Source: Climacteris rufus
Taxonomy: Eukaryota; Chordata; Aves; Passeriformes; Climacteridae
Direction: 5' to 3'
NCBI GenBank assembly: GCA_013398175.1
Contig: VZRZ01000586.1
Coordinates: 2,136,327 to 2,200,326 of the forward strand
Length of the DNA stretch: 64,000 nucleotides
The first letter of the stretch is position 1. Every line of letters starts with the position of its first letter. Shown here piece by piece: positions 12,289-22,616 of the stretch. The notes beneath the pieces are model-generated. The model did not search any database and was not told the DNA's origin. It saw only the letters and a program-made list of their open reading frames with translations. The position numbers and the translations under genes were made by a program.

Positions 12289-15276
12289 AAACCCAGCAGC
12301 TTTAAAAGAAAACCTGAGCTTTCCCAGTCCCTGCACAGACATCATGGCTGGAAGAGGACTCTGTGAAATGTTTTGAGTGCTGTGTGAATGTATTGCTATT
12401 AGAGAGTGATTATGGAAACCTAAGTATCTCCAGAGACAACACCACTTTGTAACCTTGTAGCCCTGCAATGCAGCACTGCCTTCCAGCAAGAAGCCACAAG
12501 CTCTGCAGGAGCTTTCCAAGACCTCAGGACTGAGAGTTCTCAGGTTTGCTCTGAATGCCTCTTGATTTGCCTGCAGCTCTGTTTTGCTTTGTTTAGCTGT
12601 GACAATGGTCCCTCCAGTTACCCAGGCACCGAATTAGACTAATTCCCTCTACGTGTGTTTATCCTTGCATCGCACAATCATGGTTTTCTACAGCCGGTAG
12701 TAGCAAGCAGTGATGCTACAATGAATGAGATGTTTAAGACACATCTGACATCTGACGTAGGGCAGAGAAATAGGGGTGTGGTATGATGGCAGAGGATTTG
12801 AGAAGCAGAGATACAGAGTGTGTCATGGAGACTTAAAAGGATGAAGTGATAAGAGTTGGGCCACAGGCTTGGCACTGGAGTTGGAGTTGTATATTTTAGA
12901 AATATGGATGGATCAGGACAAAAATAATTATACTGCTAACAGAGAGAACAAAGAAATAATATCTAGCACACATAAAAAGTACCATATATAGTAAATACAC
13001 TTGCACAATGAAGCCATAGACCAGCAAAGAAAAAAAAAAGTATAAAACTCTCCTGAAAAACGTTTAAAAAAATAAATAATCCCAAGTACATATCAGGGAA
13101 GGAAGAAGAATCCAATGCCACAACCATCACATGTCTCTTAGTGAGCGACTTCAGGGGCTCCACTGTTGTCCTTTCCAGCAGTCCAGAGTTCCTGAAGGAG
13201 AGTGGAAGGGTGAGCATATGTCCAAGGAAAGAGATAGAAACTATTAGATATACGCACGACAGTTATTGCTGCTATTATCGAGGCTTTTTCTGTACATACA
13301 TGCTCTAACTGCATTATTATTCTCCCTTTTCCTGCAATAACATTTACATTCTCGTAGATTAATTAATGATTCTTGAATTAGACTGTTAAGATTTTTTGTT
13401 ACAGTAACAATAAATTATTGGCTTTATTTATATATATGTCGTGCTTTTTCATAGTCCACAAAGAATATTTTGAGCATAATGGTGTGTTATTTCCCACACA
13501 GAAGGGGAAGTATGTTTATTGGCATCCCAGCAGTGCCTAAGCCAAGGCAGTTCAGCACTCTGAGCTCATTGACCCAGAACTGACACTGTCTGCATGGCTA
13601 CAATGGAGCTAGCACCCTTTAAAAGAGATTTGACAGGTCATATTTTCAATTTGTAAATTCTTTTGCAGACACTGTTTCCTGAAGAAACAAGATGTTTCCA
13701 GTCATGACCCACACTGGAAAACCATGGTTGTTGCTCAGTTTGGGTGAGCCCATCCCTCTTGCTGAGTCCTGCCTGTCTCACGCTGGCCCAGGTCTGTGTC
13801 TCTGATCCATCTGGGTCATCCCTAACACTGGCCATTGACCCTGGCCCAAATCAGAGCAAAAGTCACTGGAGAAAAGGACATATTTAACTTCAATCATTTT
13901 GGGAGGAAAGCAGACATGATAATAAACGTGTCAATCCCTGTCTATGGGAATGGGAGAACAGAGATTTAACAGCCATGGGAGACACCTGGCCTTGACGTCA
14001 GGAGACTATGTGCTTTGACTCATCCCTGGTTCTGCCTCAAGAGTTGTATCTCAGGGTAAAAATATGACTTTCTTACCTGTAAAGGCACCATGCTGAAGTT
14101 ATGTTGGGGTCACCAAAAGGAAATTTGGACCATGTCTGAAAGACTTGCACCAACATTTGGGAAATTATGTGTTTATGTATTAAATGGAGTTTAATATAGA
14201 AAAGTACTACTGTGCAGCCATAAGCATCAGAGGACCAGGGAACAGCTTGAAATGTCAGAGAACACTGGAAAAATCCTTGCAGTTTTGGCAGAAGGAGATG
14301 GACGTGGGAAGAGAGGTTTTCATTACAGATACCATCTTATGGTAGTTTTACCAGGAAATAACTGTATATTTATATTTTTAAAGGCAGGTTTCCAGCCTAA
14401 TAATACTACTACTGCTGTCTGCTGAGAGTTGCTGTGCCTGTGAGAGTCTCACACACTGAGCAACTTGCCATAAAGGAAGAACTGTGCTACCATGCAGAGT
14501 GGGGGCTTTACGCAAATGGATAAGCTCGGATTACTGTAAGTATGTGGAAACAAGCATGCACAGATGTAGCAGGCACAGAACCTGGTTGCAATTAAATGAC
14601 CCTTTGTTTTCTATTGCCTTTTCAGTTGTCTGATGTATCAGGACAATGATTTCAAGTTACAAATGCCTGTGTAGTTATATACACATCCATACCTTCACAT
14701 TAATTCTCTGTACTTTGACAATAGCCACTCATGCAAAATAAGTAGCATAATAGTTACCACTAGCAGATGTGCACTATTCTGACTACTGTCTGCTCCCAAT
14801 GAAATGTCCTACAGCATATCCACTGCACAAGTTTTCTATTTGATTTCCTTCAAGTACACATAGTTTAAATCTCATACAGCTTCCTAGATTCAGAATTTAG
14901 TTACACCAAGATATATGTTGTCATATGTTCAATACAGAGTGCTTTGAGAAAGTACCAGAATTAACAGGAGTATCTTCAGAGTCTGCATTGAGTGTAGTGG
15001 ATTTTGATGTGTTTCTCAAAAAAATCCACTTGCCTCGGGATTTGAGGTAAAGGACCAGAATACACACCATCTACCCTGAAAGGTGTAATTTGCATCTATA
15101 CTGACTTTAGTAAGATTTGCTTTCTGAAGTTCAAGCGCCACACTAAGGCACCTCTTGAACACTTCCAGAGAAGGCAACCACACCTGGACTGGAGGGCAGT
15201 TCTATTTGTTCAGGGACACACAACAACAGCATAACAGAGACGCCCTCCCGGGTCTCCACAGGCAAGTGTGTTACCT
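12289..15276. other. Unique noncoding stretch
   Basis: No gene, RNA gene or mobile element is recognisable in this 3-kb stretch. A moderately GC-rich patch at about 13730-13860 has an open frame of 65 codons on the minus strand, but no recognisable product. The rest is AT-rich with short A and T runs, for example at 13028-13037. Confidence 0.55.
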
Positions 15277-15281
15277 GCTGC

Positions 15282-15821
15282 TGGCAACTGCTGGAGCCCG
15301 TGAAGGACTCACTCTAACAGTTTATGTAATAACTCTCTTTATTAATATAATAGAAAATTGTGACCATTGTGAAAATCAGTAAGTTTCGAGAGTTGCCAGT
15401 GATAGTATCTGGCTGTAAAAATATACTCAAAGCAATACACAGACAAGCTCCAATCACCAATAAAAGTAAGCTCAAGATGATCATTCAGCACGCATGGAGT
15501 GCAGTTCTCACCTAATAGGTGTCCCTGTGGGGAAGAAGACAGACTTAGCAGACTTAGCCTTTTGACTGATCCCAGAAGTTATGATGGAGTTTTCTTTTAC
15601 TTTGCCCCATTTTTAACCTACTTTTATACTGGTTTTGCATTTAAGGGGAGCTTGAATGACTGTACCCATGCATCATGTTCACTGTTAAGAGGTCATACTT
15701 TGGAGGTGGGTAACGTCAGTATTACATCTGAGGTAACCTTTGAAATGGAGGCATGCATTTGTGATCACAGCCGTGGTTGCTGGTTCAACAGCAAGAAACC
15801 TTTTTTCTCTCCTGATTGACA
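15282..15821 (-). mobile_element. Solo LTR of an endogenous retrovirus, TG/CA ends, 5-bp TSD
   Basis: On the minus strand this 540-bp segment begins TGTCAATCAGG and ends CCAGTTGCCA, so it has canonical TG...CA ends. It is bordered by a matching 5-bp direct repeat, gctgc, at 15277-15281 and 15822-15826. Read on the minus strand it has a TATAAAA box at 15622-15628 and an AATAAA polyadenylation signal at 15338-15343, in the order expected for U3-R-U5. No internal retroviral sequence adjoins it, which suggests recombination to a solo LTR. A 5-bp duplication fits ERVL- or ERV1-like elements. The duplicated word is a common one, so the exact edges are moderately supported; the LTR call rests on the combination of ends, TATA and poly(A) signals. 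Confidence 0.55.
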
Positions 15822-16091
15822 GCTGCTGTGTGGCTTATCAGCTACAAGATACCATGGAGTTCCCCCTCTTGCAAAGATTTCAACAAGGCCTGGCCACGGT
15901 GTCTGCATTCTGCTCCACCTTCTGTTTAGTGCCCCTTAGCATATGTTGTGTGTGGGAAGTCAGGCGTGCTGAGTGCATCCCATCCAGAGAATAGCAACTG
16001 CATTTCACCCTGTAATTTCTGTACTGTCATAATTTCTGTTAGAATGCAAATGTGACTTCCAGGTTTTCTCTACTTTTACTCCCAGTCATTT

Positions 16092-16533
16092 TCCCACACC
16101 CCCACTGGTGCAACTAAAGGCCATTTCCTCTTGTCCTTTCACCTGAGATATGGCGGAAGAGAGTGACACCCACCTGGACACAGCCTCCTTTCAGGCAGTT
16201 GTAGAGAGTAGTAAGGTCACCCTGAACCTCCTTTTCTCCAGGCTAAACACCCCCAGCTCCCTCAGCTGCTCCTCACAGGACTTGTGTTCCAGACCCTTCA
16301 CCAGCTCCATTGCCCTTCTCTGGACTCACTCCAGCCCCTCAATGTCTTTCTTGGAGTGAGGGGCCAGAATTGGACACAGCACTTGAGGTGTGGCCTCACC
16401 AGTGCTGGGAACAGGGGGACGATCCCTGCCCTGGTCCTGCTGGCCACACTGTGGCTGATCCAGGCCAGGATGCCATTGGCCTTTTTGGCCACCTGGGCAC
16501 ACACTGGCTCATGTTCAGCTGCTGTCACCAGCA
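16092..16533 (-). mobile_element. CR1 LINE, minus strand, left part (before assembly gap)
   Basis: This is a CR1 copy in reverse orientation, 3'-proximal part at low coordinates. Recognisable CR1 blocks appear in order: 'gtgcaactaaaggccatttc' near 16108, 'tccttttctccaggctaaac' near 16229, 'ggactcactccagcccctca' near 16321, and 'ttggccacctgggcacacac' near 16485. The last block before the gap corresponds to the end of ORF2. The copy is interrupted by the gap and resumes at 17728, so the two parts are one insertion split by a younger element. The extreme 3' tail is missing on the left; the sequence before about 16092 is not CR1-like. Confidence 0.93.
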
Positions 16534-17441
16534 NNNNNNNNNNNNNNNNNNNNNNNNNNNNNNNNNNNNNNNNNNNNNNNNNNNNNNNNNNNNNNNNNNN
16601 NNNNNNNNNNNNNNNNNNNNNNNNNNNNNNNNNNNNNNNNNNNNNNNNNNNNNNNNNNNNNNNNNNNNNNNNNNNNNNNNNNNNNNNNNNNNNNNNNNNN
16701 NNNNNNNNNNNNNNNNNNNNNNNNNNNNNNNNNNNNNNNNNNNNNNNNNNNNNNNNNNNNNNNNNNNNNNNNNNNNNNNNNNNNNNNNNNNNNNNNNNNN
16801 NNNNNNNNNNNNNNNNNNNNNNNNNNNNNNNNNNNNNNNNNNNNNNNNNNNNNNNNNNNNNNNNNNNNNNNNNNNNNNNNNNNNNNNNNNNNNNNNNNNN
16901 NNNNNNNNNNNNNNNNNNNNNNNNNNNNNNNNNNNNNNNNNNNNNNNNNNNNNNNNNNNNNNNNNNNNNNNNNNNNNNNNNNNNNNNNNNNNNNNNNNNN
17001 NNNNNNNNNNNNNNNNNNNNNNNNNNNNNNNNNNNNNNNNNNNNNNNNNNNNNNNNNNNNNNNNNNNNNNNNNNNNNNNNNNNNNNNNNNNNNNNNNNNN
17101 NNNNNNNNNNNNNNNNNNNNNNNNNNNNNNNNNNNNNNNNNNNNNNNNNNNNNNNNNNNNNNNNNNNNNNNNNNNNNNNNNNNNNNNNNNNNNNNNNNNN
17201 NNNNNNNNNNNNNNNNNNNNNNNNNNNNNNNNNNNNNNNNNNNNNNNNNNNNNNNNNNNNNNNNNNNNNNNNNNNNNNNNNNNNNNNNNNNNNNNNNNNN
17301 NNNNNNNNNNNNNNNNNNNNNNNNNNNNNNNNNNNNNNNNNNNNNNNNNNNNNNNNNNNNNNNNNNNNNNNNNNNNNNNNNNNNNNNNNNNNNNNNNNNN
17401 NNNNNNNNNNNNNNNNNNNNNNNNNNNNNNNNNNNNNNNNN
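16534..17441. other. Assembly gap (908 N)
   Basis: This is a run of 908 undetermined bases. CR1 sequence leads into it on the left and retroviral LTR-like sequence leaves it on the right. It must therefore hide a short CR1 piece plus the left part of the inserted retroviral element. Any open frame that spans it is an artefact. Confidence 0.99.
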
Positions 17442-17727
17442 TCTGGGAGGAGAGAGAGGGCTGTGAAGCTTTTGGGAAAGGGGGGGCGGAATGGGAGGAT
17501 GGCAGAGAAAAGAATGTTTGGGAGATGTTCCTTTGTTTTTGCTCGCTCCTTTTACTCTGTAATAAATTCACTTTATCATTTAAAAGCTCTGACCTTGTCT
17601 CAGCCTGATTTTGCTCCTCTGCCAGCATTTCTTATCATGGGTTTAGTAACACAATTCAATTCAGAAAGGGGGAAAAAAGCAGTCTTAGTGGGGCCTTAGC
17701 CGTTTTGGCCGGGGCTAAACCACTACA
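17442..17727 (+). mobile_element. Endogenous retrovirus LTR (right part), inserted in CR1
   Basis: This segment sits between two halves of one CR1 copy, so it is an insertion. It contains an AATAAA polyadenylation signal on the plus strand at 17561-17566. A purine-rich stretch at about 17474-17500 ('gggaaagggggggcgga') could be a polypurine tract or part of U3. It ends in '...ccactaca' at 17727, a plausible LTR terminus (CA end), directly before CR1 resumes at 17728. The left end is in the gap, so the TG start, the TSD and any internal genes cannot be seen. It could be a solo LTR or the 3' LTR of a longer provirus. The family is not determined. Confidence 0.6.
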
Positions 17728-18042
17728 CTGTGGCGCTGCCTGGGGTTCTTACAACCCAAGGGCAGGACCCAGCACTACGCCTTGTTGAACCTCACACCAT
17801 TGGATTTGTCCCATCAATCCAGTCTGTCCAGATCCCTCTGCAGAGCCTTTCTGCCTCCAGCAGATCAACACTTCCACCCAGCCTGGTGTCATCTGCAAAC
17901 TGACTGAGGGTACACTCAATCGCATTGTCCAGATCTTTGATAGCAACAATAAACAGGACTGGTCCCAATACTGAACCCTGGGGAACACCACTAGTGATGG
18001 GCCACCAACTGGGTTTATTTCCATTGACCACCACAAAGTCTC
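17728..18042 (-). mobile_element. CR1 LINE, minus strand, right part (after insertion)
   Basis: CR1 resumes here on the minus strand at 'ctgtggcgctgcctggggtt', the expected continuation of the piece that ends at 16533. It carries the complement of the reverse transcriptase C-terminal region. Translated on the minus strand, this reads 'GVPQGSVLGPVLF', the conserved RT motif QGSVLGP, and then 'FADDT', the catalytic Asp-Asp box, near 17880-17898. These motifs are readable in a frame of about 80 codons that is open but has no start, and the product is a fragment. Similarity ends near 18042. Confidence 0.94.
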
Positions 18043-18739
18043 TTCTGTCATGAGTGATATGAATATATTTTTTACTCCTTACAGAAATAACCCTCCAAAT
18101 CTGCCTTTATTTATGTTCTATTAGTGATTTCTCAACCTGGAGAGGTAGGTAAAGTTATCACTGAATTGCAATTTGTGTTTTAACCAAGAGACACAAAACT
18201 GAGATTAAAATGTCTTCTGTCCTTGCAAATTTAATTAAAGGCAGTTGGTGTGAATGGCTTCCATATATTTCTATTAGATCTGAAAGACTCCATCCCAAAC
18301 CCTGAATTTTAAGGCCCTACTGCAGTTATTGTCATGATGGTCTAAAACAATAAGAGTATCAGTGTTCATAAATGTAGCAACTAACACTTGGAAGAAAGGA
18401 AATTGAACAACAATTCATAAAGTTTGGGATGTGAAAAATCTTTGTCAGATGCCTCTTCAGGACATAAATGGGGGAGTTGCATAACCAGAAGTGCATTTTC
18501 TTTTCTCCATTTGCATTACTTTGGCAAAAGTTTTCACCTCTTCTTTCCTTGTTTCTCAGAGTGGTTGCACACCTTGTTAATTTTTTCAAAGATGATTACC
18601 CAAGAGGTATCCATCAATAAGAAATTTTTTTGTTCCTATTAGGTGTTAAAGTATTTGAACCTCAGCTAAAACAGAGAAGAATTTGTTCTGAATCAAAGAC
18701 AAGACAAGGAGCTGACACCCCATGATAATACCAGGTAAA
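18043..18739. other. Unique noncoding stretch
   Basis: AT-rich sequence without recognisable genes or repeats. Open frames of 72-76 codons occur on both strands at 18359-18642, but they overlap each other and resemble nothing known to me. Confidence 0.5.
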
Positions 18740-18855
18740 TCAAAGAATCAAAGAGTATCCTGAGTTGGAAGGTACCCACAAGGATCATTGAACTCCTGAC
18801 CCTGCACAGGACAACCCCAAGAATCACACCATGTGCCTGGGAGAGTTGTCCAAGT
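18740..18855 (-). mobile_element. CR1 LINE 3' tail fragment, minus strand
   Basis: About 115 bp of CR1 3' UTR in reverse orientation. It starts 'tcaaagaatcaaagagtatc' (a diverged tail) and continues through 'gagttggaaggtacccacaa', 'accctgcacaggacaacccc' and 'aagaatcacaccatgtgc'. This is the most heavily 5'-truncated minus-strand CR1 in the window. Confidence 0.9.
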
Positions 18856-21800
18856 TTTATGTGGGATAGGATACTGTGTTGGAAAGTTGATATGCCATTC
18901 CATAAAGATACAGCTGAGATGTATGGTAGTATAAAGAATGTTGTGATGAAAACAGATTATGCCTTACCATTCCACTTCATTGCACTGCTGAGTTAGCCTG
19001 GCTTTGAATTCATAGAAGTTTGTACTAGGCAGGTATCTCAGTATATTAAGGAGATATTAAGGAGATGAGAGTTCAATAGTGACCTGTTGCATGTGTGCAC
19101 ATGCAGAACTTCTTTAAAAGCTGCAGTTTCCCAGGGCCAAATACACATCTGAACTATGTTTTGTAGAGTTGAAAGCAGTCCAAAAGACAATTGGGATGCT
19201 TCTTCAACAATGCAGAAATCTCAGCATCTGCTCAATGACCCTGATTTTCCTTTCCTGTGAGTCACTGTAAAAAGGGGGCAAGTCTGCTCCTGCAAAGGGA
19301 ATTGGGTTTGAGGTCAAGTTTGTACGAACTGTCTCCAGTTCCAGCAGCGTAGCTGTAGATGAGCATTATAACTGAATAACTGTTTGCAATTGTAATGGAT
19401 GATCCTATGTGCTTTGCATTGCAACAGACTCCGTTCGCCACGGATTTTTAATAGGCATCTTAATAGATAAAGTGGAGTTTGGCATTTGGAGCAAGAGAGG
19501 GAGGTCCCATTGCAGGCTGAACCCCATGCTCTCCACCTCCTTACCAAAACTAGCGTATGAAAGCTGCCAGACACATTCAATTGCTGATTTACTAAATGAA
19601 ATGTGTTATTTTTGATACTTCCACCAAGAATGTATACTTCCAGTATTTTTTTCTCTCAATGTAAGTGTTTCTTGGAAAAACCAGTTGTTGTTGTAAATTA
19701 AACAAATGCATCAAGACAACCAGATATAGCAGACAAAGACAGAGCCTAAGGTATATCATGCTTTTACTGCAAAGTTTGTTGACAACTAAAATGTGTACTT
19801 TTTCATGACTAAATAAAAAGAAAAATGTGAGGTCTTCACTATTATTGCAATCAATCTACTGGAAACATTTTAGTGGAACTTGAATCTTGCAGGGAATAGC
19901 AAATATTCCATATAAGCTGGCCAGTTTCCTGCATTAATAGACTGGCTGCTGTCCAAACTGAGTCTCCTCTATGAAAATAGACACTCTTTTAAAGAGATCA
20001 CTCAACAAATTCTTCATTTTTTAATACTTAAATTTTAGTAATTAAATAAACTGTGTAGTCAAGAAACACCTTCCCAAATCTTTGCACTGTTGATGTTACA
20101 ATAGCAGATGATATACGAGGGAAAGTTATATTCACAGATACCAGCAATAACTAAACTGAGATCCTGAATGTACAGTTATTTCAGGGAAATTTATATTTTT
20201 TGTGTTGGATACTAAAGGGGCTCAAAATTTTAGCCATGAATAAAGGGAAAATCTTGAAGAGTTTTGTTGTTTATGGAATGTGGATTTGACTTTATATTCA
20301 AGACTGAGAATTTATGCATGGTTTGGAAAGGGACTGCAGGGGTGGAGGAGGAAAGCAAGGAAAGAAAAAGGACTAAAAGAGATTCAGAGGCAGACATTAC
20401 TCAAAACCACATTCAAGGACACAGTGATAGTAGGTTAGCTATTAATAGGCTGCTGATTAACTTCATTGCTTCAAAGTGCCTGTTAGGAAATCACATTTTA
20501 TTCTTGCATGAAGTTTCTTGCTTTCCACAAAGAATGTTTTCCTGAAACTTTTTCCTCACTTTATAATCACTGAAATAAGAAGAAATTAAAATAAAGAAGT
20601 AGGAACCTTCCCTTGTTGAGGTAGCTGGCAATGTCTCCAAAACCAAAAATTTTAAGTGATCAGGAACTGAGAATCTGAATCGGATTTTTTCAGATGAAAG
20701 TTCCCTAAGCAAACCCCAGTCTGAATGCTTCTTTAATTTTTCACACTTTAAATCTCTAGTAATGCGTTTGAGAATCTCTTAAAATTAAAGGTGCAGAAAC
20801 ATCATAGTGCTCAGCTGTATTGTGCATTAAAGATGGTGCTAGTGGGAATAATTTTCTATAAGGGCAGATAAATTTCTGTACATCTTACATTAGACAATTT
20901 TTCGTTTTCTCCCTCATTAGCAAAGCCCAGTTTTTCTAAATTAATGCTGTCAAACACATAGTTGTGTTGTTTTACATAAATCCTGCTCAAAACCTTGAAA
21001 GATAGAAATTATGAAAGTGACCTAATATTTACAACTAATTGCAAGCACATTAATGATAGATTTAAAAACCTGGTATTTGTTCTAAAAGTCATAGTGCCAG
21101 TACTGAAGTTATTACTAGAAAACTAGATACTTTGGCATGTATTTGTAAGAGACATTACTAAATCAAAACAGCTTTGGCCAAACTTGGACACTGCATTAAA
21201 TAACTTCCTGATATGGTCAAGTTGGCATCAGAATAAATTTTTTGGCTGGTTCCAGTGTAGCTGGGGGAAATGAAAACTGTATGCTAAAGGCAAAAATGTC
21301 TGTCCTTTCAGACAGAGATGCTCTCTTAACTCTTCTTTCCCTGCTCCTTTCCCCATGTAAAGCTGCCACACATCAGGGGGAGCACAAGATGCTCCTCCAT
21401 AAAGTTGACGTGATCTTTCCACAAAGGGAATGAGCTGATAGCTGTTATGTACTGAAATATGTGGTGTTATGGAGTGATGTGTGTTGCCATGCAGATGGAA
21501 AGGCAGCTGTGAGGTGCCAGGACATGCAGCAGTGAAGGAAAGCAGCCAAGCTGGGTCACTGACAGAAAAGAAGTGGGTCAGTGACAATCTGGTTCCAAAG
21601 CAGGCAAGTTGGAGTCAAGCAGATGTGCAGGTCAGAATGGAATCTACTGGTCAAAATGGTGCCAGACAGGCAATGTTTCCTTGCTGTCGTCAGCATTCTT
21701 CCCCCCATGGGGAGCAGGAGCTGGAATGGGACAGCCTGGTTTGGGGGCAGCACAGTTCTGCAGAGGTGGTGGTGGGTGTCTTTGGCACATCTGCTCACAC

Positions 21801-22469
21801 AATCCAGCTGCCGGGTGCCGGAGTGTTTCCAAACCATTCATAGAGTTGGTCTGAGCTGTTTGAACAGAAGCAGGATGAGTCTGCACGGCCTGAACAAACA
21901 CATGCTACCACAGTTTTTTATTTCTTTAGCAGAAAATAATTAAATACAAAGAATAGATAATTTATTTTCTTAGGAGCGGTTTCTTAGTTTTAGCAATCAA
22001 TAAGGGAAATGGATCTGCAGTGTAAGACAAGCCAGTTTTCTGTCTCTGAAACACTCACACTCCAACAAGCCACAAAAGTCTGATACACAGGATGGGTTTG
22101 GATCCCAGGTTATGTCCCAAAGAAGTAGAAGCTAAATACAATTTTTTCTGTGTCGGTATGTTACCCCCAGTGCCTTGCACAATAGCTTTAGGAAACTATG
22201 ACATGCTAAGTGCTAAACTTGGCCAATCAATAAGTTTATTCCAAGTGACATCAATATAGATGAGGTATAGACAGGACTTAACCAAGTCTATCCCATCAGA
22301 ATGCTAAGAAAAATATACCCTTGCCTAAATGGGGCATGTGCAGAATTCCTTTAAAAGAATAGAAGATTTCATTGAGAAACACTCAAATCCTTGAAAATAT
22401 CAATGTAGAATAGAAAATGCACTAGAAATCAATACTCTCACAAATGTGTATTGGAAGGACAGAACTATA
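18856..22469. other. Unique noncoding stretch
   Basis: No gene or mobile element is recognisable. 19340-19620 is a complex, non-repetitive segment that retains several CpGs ('ccgttcgccacgg' near 19430) and looks like a possible conserved noncoding element. 21240-21900 is more GC-rich and carries overlapping open frames of 80-120 codons on both strands. Such stacking of frames on both strands is typical of composition rather than of a gene, and none of the products is recognisable. Confidence 0.5.
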
Positions 22470-22550
22470 AGTCCAGGAACAGTGTTGGAACTGATGGACT
22501 TGGCAGTACTACGTCAGTGGTTGGACTCAATGATCCTTCCTAAAGTACAT
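22470..22550 (+). mobile_element. CR1 LINE 3' tail fragment, plus strand
   Basis: The text 'agtggttggactcaatgatc' near 22516 is the CR1 3' UTR end block, preceded by a weaker CR1-like segment. The expected tail (ATTCTATG repeats) has been replaced by an ATTCT microsatellite that starts directly after it. The left edge is approximate. Confidence 0.75.
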
Positions 22551-22616
22551 TATTCTATTCTATTCTATTCTATTCTATTCTATTCTATTCTATTCTATTC
22601 TATTCTATTCTATTCT
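22551..22616. repeat. (TATTC)13 microsatellite grown from a CR1 tail
   Basis: Thirteen uninterrupted copies of the pentamer TATTC occupy 22551-22615, followed by 'taatt'. The array abuts the 3' end of a CR1 fragment whose normal tail contains the word ATTCT. The pentamer most likely arose by slippage in that tail. Uninterrupted repeats of this length are usually polymorphic. Confidence 0.97.

Noticed and set aside
16284..17699. Very long open frames (367-471 codons) across the gap on both strands
   Set aside because: They consist mainly of N codons from the assembly gap joined to CR1 and LTR sequence; they are not genes.
21228..21943. Six overlapping frames of 63-120 codons on both strands
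   Set aside because: Frames on both strands in several phases indicate composition, not coding; there is no familiar domain.
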